Below are positions 60,220 through 64,000 of a stretch of DNA of 64,000 nucleotides, in pieces. Source of the DNA: Bacillus timonensis (lineage in GTDB: Bacteria > Bacillota > Bacilli > Bacillales > Bacillaceae_L); assembly GCF_004799755.1 (NCBI RefSeq), contig NZ_SLUB01000008.1, positions 1 through 64,000 of the forward strand. The letters are read 5' to 3'. Made by a program: the position numbers and the translations under genes. The notes beneath the pieces were generated by a model. The model was not told the origin of the DNA and did not search any database. It worked only from the letters and a program-made list of their open reading frames with translations. Numbering within the stretch: position 1 is the first letter of the stretch; each line of letters begins with the position of its first letter.

Positions 60220-61809
60220 ATGTCGGTTAGATGCAGCATTCTTTCTGATAACATATCTGTAGTTTTTGCAAAAGAAGAGTTGCTCAAGTATATCAAACAA
60301 GTCGAGCGGTCCATTCCTTATTCTTTTGTGTTAGGGGTGGAACAAGATTTGATTGAAAAGGGCTTAGTAGAACGAGCAACATTAAAGGAAAATCCAATAG
60401 TTGACGCTTTTCAAGTTGTACAAAAGGAAAACGAAATTTATATCATCGGTTCAAATCCTAGGTCCGTTCTTTATGGTGTTTATCATACTTGTAAAAAACT
60501 ATTTGGATATAAATGGGTTCACTTTTCATCTGAAGAAAAAGTTGACTTCAGAGATGTTAGTTTTAAAAAATCTTCAAGTCACCGTGGGAAGATGGTTAGA
60601 AGAGGTCTAGTTATTGAAAATTATAGTGACACTTCATTTCTTTTACAAATGATAGATTGGGCAGCAAAACACTATGTTAATGAATTGTTTTTTACTTTTA
60701 TGCTATGGGACAAGGTAAAACCAGTAATAGAAAAAGAGATAGAAAAGCGTGGGTTAACAATTACAATCGGCGGCCACAGCATGCACTACTTATTAAGTGA
60801 TATCTCAATTTCAGATAAAAAGCAGATTAATTACTCAGATGATAGTTGGAAAGGTTTACTGATTGATAAAATAAAAAACGAAATCACCAAAACATCTTCT
60901 ATTAATAGAGTATCCCTATGGCCAGCAGATATAGGGATAAAGAATGACCAGGATTTCTTAACAAAATACATTGCATTTACTGAACAATTAAAAAAGCACA
61001 TTCCTCGTATTGAAGTAGAACATATAGCTTACAATGCCGGTTTATCATGGGATATGTTAGAACTACCAGATGGTTTCGATAGTTCGAAAACAGTTGATAC
61101 GTTATTCGCATTCTGGGGTAGAAACTATCAGCAATCTTTTAAAAAGGAGGAAAGAGCATTTGAGGCTTTACATAAATGGCGTCAAGCAACGAAAGCTACT
61201 CAAAAGAATATAACTATTTTTGAATACTATAGTGACCATTTTATGTTAGGCAATCTTTTTCCACCTTTATTTCAAAGGATTCATGAAGATATTAATTTGT
61301 ATTCGAAGTTGGGAATCAACCAAATAGTCAATCTAATCGTTCCATACATTCCTAAAGAAAATGCCAATGTATTAGATTTTCAGTATCCATGGGAATCTAT
61401 ACAGTTAATGAACAGTTATTATTTTGCACGATTAACATGGGGCGATGGCTTTGACGAAATTGAAGGGGACTTTTACTCGATCTTTAATGAACGTCAAATA
61501 ATGGTCAAGAAAGTACTTAAGAAAATGGAGTCGGTACTATCAGAGGTATCGAAATGGAACTTCCCTTTATTTCCAAGTCGGATAATAGATCCCGAAAAAG
61601 TAAAAGAATGTGATGAAATACATCTTATTATCTCTGACCTTACTAAATGGAAAAATGAACTTGAACCTTTTAAAGACGATTTCATATCAGAAATTAAAGA
61701 CCCATCCAGTATGATAACTTTTTATATTTATTATGTGTGTGAAATACTTGAGTATTACTTACGTGAATGGATGGAAAAGGTAGAGCAAGTGTCAGATAAA
61801 CTACAATAG
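60220..61809 (+). CDS. GH20b/alpha-glucuronidase-like domain plus DUF4838-like barrel
   Basis: This is a 529-residue cytoplasmic protein. The N-terminal alpha/beta domain (about 1-110; IYIIGSNPRSVLYGVYHTCK then GYKWVHFSSEE) is the accessory domain that precedes catalytic barrels in GH20, GH67 and GH84 enzymes. The rest resembles a DUF4838-type TIM barrel: RRGLVIENYSDTSF, TIGGHSMHYLLSD, VSLWPADIG and EYYSDHFMLG. A glycosidase is likely, but the catalytic residues cannot be named with confidence. The ATG at 60220 is preferred over one at 60205 because GAGGAGG lies seven bases before it. Confidence 0.6.
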   Translation: MSVRCSILSDNISVVFAKEELLKYIKQVERSIPYSFVLGVEQDLIEKGLVERATLKENPIVDAFQVVQKENEIYIIGSNPRSVLYGVYHTCKKLFGYKWVHFSSEEKVDFRDVSFKKSSSHRGKMVRRGLVIENYSDTSFLLQMIDWAAKHYVNELFFTFMLWDKVKPVIEKEIEKRGLTITIGGHSMHYLLSDISISDKKQINYSDDSWKGLLIDKIKNEITKTSSINRVSLWPADIGIKNDQDFLTKYIAFTEQLKKHIPRIEVEHIAYNAGLSWDMLELPDGFDSSKTVDTLFAFWGRNYQQSFKKEERAFEALHKWRQATKATQKNITIFEYYSDHFMLGNLFPPLFQRIHEDINLYSKLGINQIVNLIVPYIPKENANVLDFQYPWESIQLMNSYYFARLTWGDGFDEIEGDFYSIFNERQIMVKKVLKKMESVLSEVSKWNFPLFPSRIIDPEKVKECDEIHLIISDLTKWKNELEPFKDDFISEIKDPSSMITFYIYYVCEILEYYLREWMEKVEQVSDKLQ

Positions 61810-61822
61810 TATGGAGGAAAGT

Positions 61823-62440
61823 ATGAAACAGCGAATTGTTTTTATTGGGGATAGTATTACATGGTGGGGGATGAGTGAGAGTGATTCGATCGGAACTGGC
61901 TATGTAAGGTTGCTACATGATTATTTGAAGGTAACCTACCCAAATAGGGATATGGACATTATAAACAAAGGGATTAGTGGTAATCGAATAACAGACCTAG
62001 CCGAGCGGTGGGACAGTGATGTGATTTCCCATAATCCGGATATTGTTTCGATATCAATTGGGATCAATGATGTTTGGAGGCAAGTGGATTCTCCAGAAAT
62101 AGAACAAGTATTACCCAATAGGTTTGAAGAAGTACTTGAGTATCTTCTTATAAATACCAAGAAAAAAACCAATGCATCTATTATTTTAATGGAACCCACT
62201 GTCATATCAGAAGATATTCAGGGAAAAGGAAATATTATGTTAAAGCCATATATAGAAATCATCCATGAACTTGCAAAAAAACATCATGCAGTCAACGTTC
62301 CAACTCATCAGGCATTTCTTTCATTTTTAAAATATAAAAAGGAATTTCCGCTTACTATAGATGGTGTTCATATGAACACTTCAGGGAATATGCTGATGGC
62401 AAAAACATGGATACAAGCAACAAAAGAACTACTAGGGTAA
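61823..62440 (+). CDS. SGNH/GDSL esterase
   Basis: This 205-residue SGNH hydrolase has the catalytic and oxyanion residues S11 (FIGDSIT), G53 (GISGNR), N82 (GINDVW) and D180/H183 (DGVHMN). There is no signal peptide, so it removes acyl groups (probably O-acetyl) from imported sugars inside the cell. The ATG at 61823 is five bases from GGAGG; the ATG at 61811 overlaps that site. It is the last gene of the catabolic operon, and a terminator follows. Its presence suggests that the target glycan is O-acylated. Confidence 0.85.
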   Translation: MKQRIVFIGDSITWWGMSESDSIGTGYVRLLHDYLKVTYPNRDMDIINKGISGNRITDLAERWDSDVISHNPDIVSISIGINDVWRQVDSPEIEQVLPNRFEEVLEYLLINTKKKTNASIILMEPTVISEDIQGKGNIMLKPYIEIIHELAKKHHAVNVPTHQAFLSFLKYKKEFPLTIDGVHMNTSGNMLMAKTWIQATKELLG

Positions 62441-62460
62441 TCTACTGATATTTAATGTAG

Positions 62461-62500
62461 AGGAGTAACTTTCTAAAAAATAGAGTTGCTCCTTTTTACT
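62461..62500 (+). terminator. rho-independent terminator of the catabolic operon
   Basis: AGGAGTAACT pairs with AGTTGCTCCT (one G-T pair) across a 13-base loop, followed by TTTTACTT. Confidence 0.75.
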
Positions 62501-62611
62501 TATTTTACACTATACTAACTATAAGTTGCTTGAGTTTTCCAGAATCTAACACTTTTCGACATCCCTATAAAGGTATAATGAGAAAAATGATTGAATAGGG
62601 AGGTTCGATTC

Positions 62612-63169
62612 TTGCTAGATTCAAGTCATGAATTCTATTTAAGCAGTGCAGAAAAGCAATTGATTATTAACGGGATTACAAATGGATTAGAGCGTTTTTA
62701 TAAGGATAGAGAGGGGAAATCCGCCCTCGTCACTGAAAGAAACTTCATCTCTAGACAACGCGCCTCTTATGTGTTCGACTCCATCTACCACATCGCGAAT
62801 CAACACCCAGAATTGAATGTAACACCCGAAATTCGAACGGCTGGTTTATCCTACGAATATGTATCGCTATTTTTTGAAACTCGAAAAATTGTCGTCACCT
62901 TCAGCCAAGTGAAGCGACCAGAAGATCTACCAGAATACAGTGAGTACCGCAACGAGTACACGGAAGGAAATCGCTTATACAATCCACAACTTTCCTTTTT
63001 TCGGGAAGATGATGAGTTTAATCTCAAAATCTACAAACATCTCGTCGTCACCTTCAATGGTTCTCATGGACCAGATCCATTGTTTGTATGGATTGGTGCG
63101 ACAACGCCTGAACAAAATGAGTGGATTTATCATGAAGAACTAACAGTAGATGTTGGTGTGGGAAGGTAA
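62612..63169 (+). CDS. hypothetical protein, unknown function
   Basis: This soluble 185-residue protein shows no motif that I recognise. It begins MLDSSHEFYLSSAEKQLIIN, has a charged helical middle with KDREGKSALVTERNFISRQR, and a beta-rich second half ending in WIGATTPEQNEW and VDVGVGR. The TTG at 62612 is preferred because AGGGAGG lies eight bases before it; a TTG at 62591 would encode that site. It lies beyond the terminator of the glycan operon, so it is probably unrelated to it. Confidence 0.6.
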   Translation: MLDSSHEFYLSSAEKQLIINGITNGLERFYKDREGKSALVTERNFISRQRASYVFDSIYHIANQHPELNVTPEIRTAGLSYEYVSLFFETRKIVVTFSQVKRPEDLPEYSEYRNEYTEGNRLYNPQLSFFREDDEFNLKIYKHLVVTFNGSHGPDPLFVWIGATTPEQNEWIYHEELTVDVGVGR

Positions 63170-63202
63170 CAAGTGCACCTTGAAAATCTTATATAAAAAC
63201 TT

Positions 63203-63396
63203 GTGTTTTAAAAGGTCTTTTGGAATTAGTTGGAAAAGGTGCGGCATAAAACAGGTTTATGATATGACTTTTGGGTATGTCTGGAAATAAACCTTATATA
63301 TCTTGTGGATTTAATATGACCTTTGGTTATACTTGGTAAAACTCCTATTACAAAAGAGGTTTATTATATAACATTTGGCGATTTTTGGAAAAACAA
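63203..63396 (+). repeat. four degenerate ~50-bp tandem repeats
   Basis: Units around 63203, 63255, 63307 and 63358 share a pattern like GGTTTATGATATGACTTTTG followed by G-TAT-TCTGGAAA. In one reading phase or another the units encode variants of VYDMTFGYVWK (SFGISWK, MTFGYVWK, MTFGYTW, ITFGDFWK), but each is interrupted by stops. They look like a decayed repeat-protein segment or a structured non-coding repeat. Confidence 0.55.
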
Positions 63397-63487
63397 TTAG
63401 TTTATAAGTGTAATATACATAAACTTTTGGATAATTATGGTGAAGTCCAGAATAAACTTGTACTACGGTACAACCTTTTACAATTAA

Positions 63488-63523
63488 GGAGACTGTCTTG
63501 TATACAGTCTCCGTTTTTTTTTA
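63488..63523 (+). terminator. rho-independent terminator
   Basis: GGAGACTGT pairs with ACAGTCTCC across a seven-base loop and is followed by nine T residues. The nearest upstream gene ends more than 300 bases away, with the repeat block in between. So the repeats may be transcribed. Confidence 0.8.
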
Positions 63524-63643
63524 ACCCGGGTTTTAATTTGTGTTTGACAAAAAAAGTACATACTATACAAAATAAATTAAAATTTTTCCAGTAAAGTGAC
63601 CTATATGATATCTTATAGATAGCGAGTTAAAGGAAGTGAGTAA

Positions 63644-64000
63644 GTGCAAACATTAAAACCAGCCATTCATTTTAACCGGGTGGATTTTCACGCGGACAAT
63701 AAACATATTTTAAAAAATATAACAGGTTCCTTTTATGAAGGAACCATTACGACCTTGGTTGGACCATCTGGAGCGGGGAAAACAACGTTACTAAAGCTTT
63801 GTAATGGTCTTTTGTCTCCAAGTTCTGGTGAAATGTACGTAAAAGAAAAAAACATCGATACATATGATCCGGTGGCATTGCGGAGAATTGTGGGAATTGC
63901 TCTGCAAAATGCACCAATGATAAACGGGACAGTTTTTCAGAACTTAGCTTTACCACAGACACTCCAAGGTAAAAAACTGGAAGAACAAACAGCGAAGGAG
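63644..64000 (+). CDS. ABC transporter ATP-binding protein, N-terminal part
   Basis: The first 119 residues of an ABC ATPase that runs off the window are present. Walker A is GPSGAGKTT (about residues 43-51) and the Q-loop is in IALQNAPMINGTVFQNL. The short, single-domain start and the Q-loop context resemble the FetA/YjkB group, which partners with a FetB-type permease in metal export, but the permease is not visible. It could not be assigned to the sugar importer at 42.7 kb on this evidence. GTG at 63644 is preceded by AAGGAAG. Confidence 0.8.
   Translation, partial: MQTLKPAIHFNRVDFHADNKHILKNITGSFYEGTITTLVGPSGAGKTTLLKLCNGLLSPSSGEMYVKEKNIDTYDPVALRRIVGIALQNAPMINGTVFQNLALPQTLQGKKLEEQTAKE

Noticed and set aside
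63203-63396. CRISPR array
   Set aside because: The repeats are degenerate, adjacent units differ at many positions, there are no unique spacers of constant length and no cas genes are nearby.

Overview
The window looks like chromosome of an endospore-forming, low-GC Bacillaceae species (Bacillus sensu lato). It is AT-rich, has strong AGGAGG-type ribosome binding sites with frequent TTG/GTG starts, carries a CotX-family spore coat gene with a plausible SigK promoter, and shows cre-like and Fur-box motifs. No rRNA, tRNA, CRISPR array or intact transposon was seen. The species cannot be named from the sequence alone.

Region 1 (1-20.4 kb) is a patchwork of small, mostly monocistronic genes: two DinB-fold proteins, an aldo/keto reductase, a GyrI-like protein, an isolated catechol 2,3-dioxygenase, a HAD phosphatase, an M3 peptidase, a GNAT enzyme, a LysE exporter, an Fur-boxed FTR1 iron permease, spore coat genes, an MFS carrier and several small membrane proteins. 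It is also eroding: a Nif3-like gene is broken by a stop and a frameshift, a lipoprotein gene is out of frame with its own start, and several gene remnants lie between the genes. Short intergenic sequence families recur here.

Region 2 (20.7-62.4 kb) is a large glycan-utilisation locus and the main interest of the window. The secreted side consists of an NAGPA-type phosphodiester glycosidase fused to a calcineurin-like phosphoesterase, and three related secreted beta-propeller proteins (two with extra carbohydrate-binding-like and C-terminal helical modules) plus a fourth, decayed one. Uptake is by two paralogous lipoprotein sugar-binding proteins and one pair of MalF/MalG-type permeases; no ATPase is encoded, so a shared MsmX-type ATPase is presumably used. 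The cytoplasmic side is a GH4 alpha-galactosidase-like enzyme, GH20 and GH1 glycosidases, a NagA-type deacetylase, an SGNH esterase, two likely new hydrolases, three Gfo/Idh/MocA oxidoreductases, a medium-chain dehydrogenase, an atypical SDR, a DapA-like aldolase and two PF12831-type flavoproteins. I infer oxidation and aldol cleavage of an acylated, amino-sugar-containing glycan rather than ordinary phosphorylated GlcNAc catabolism.

Control of region 2 appears unusually legible. A palindromic element, AAAGAC-N13-GTCTTT or close variants, occurs five times with identical spacing. Four copies overlap the -35 box of promoters spaced 16-17 bp from good -10 boxes; the fifth lies just upstream of the start codon of the only regulator gene in the locus. 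That regulator has an N-terminal receptor-like region, a GGDEF-motif cyclase-fold domain and a C-terminal winged helix. cre-like sites add probable CcpA control.

Region 3 (62.5-64 kb) holds a hypothetical protein gene, a block of four degenerate approximately 50-bp repeats, a terminator, and the start of an ABC transporter ATPase gene that runs off the window.
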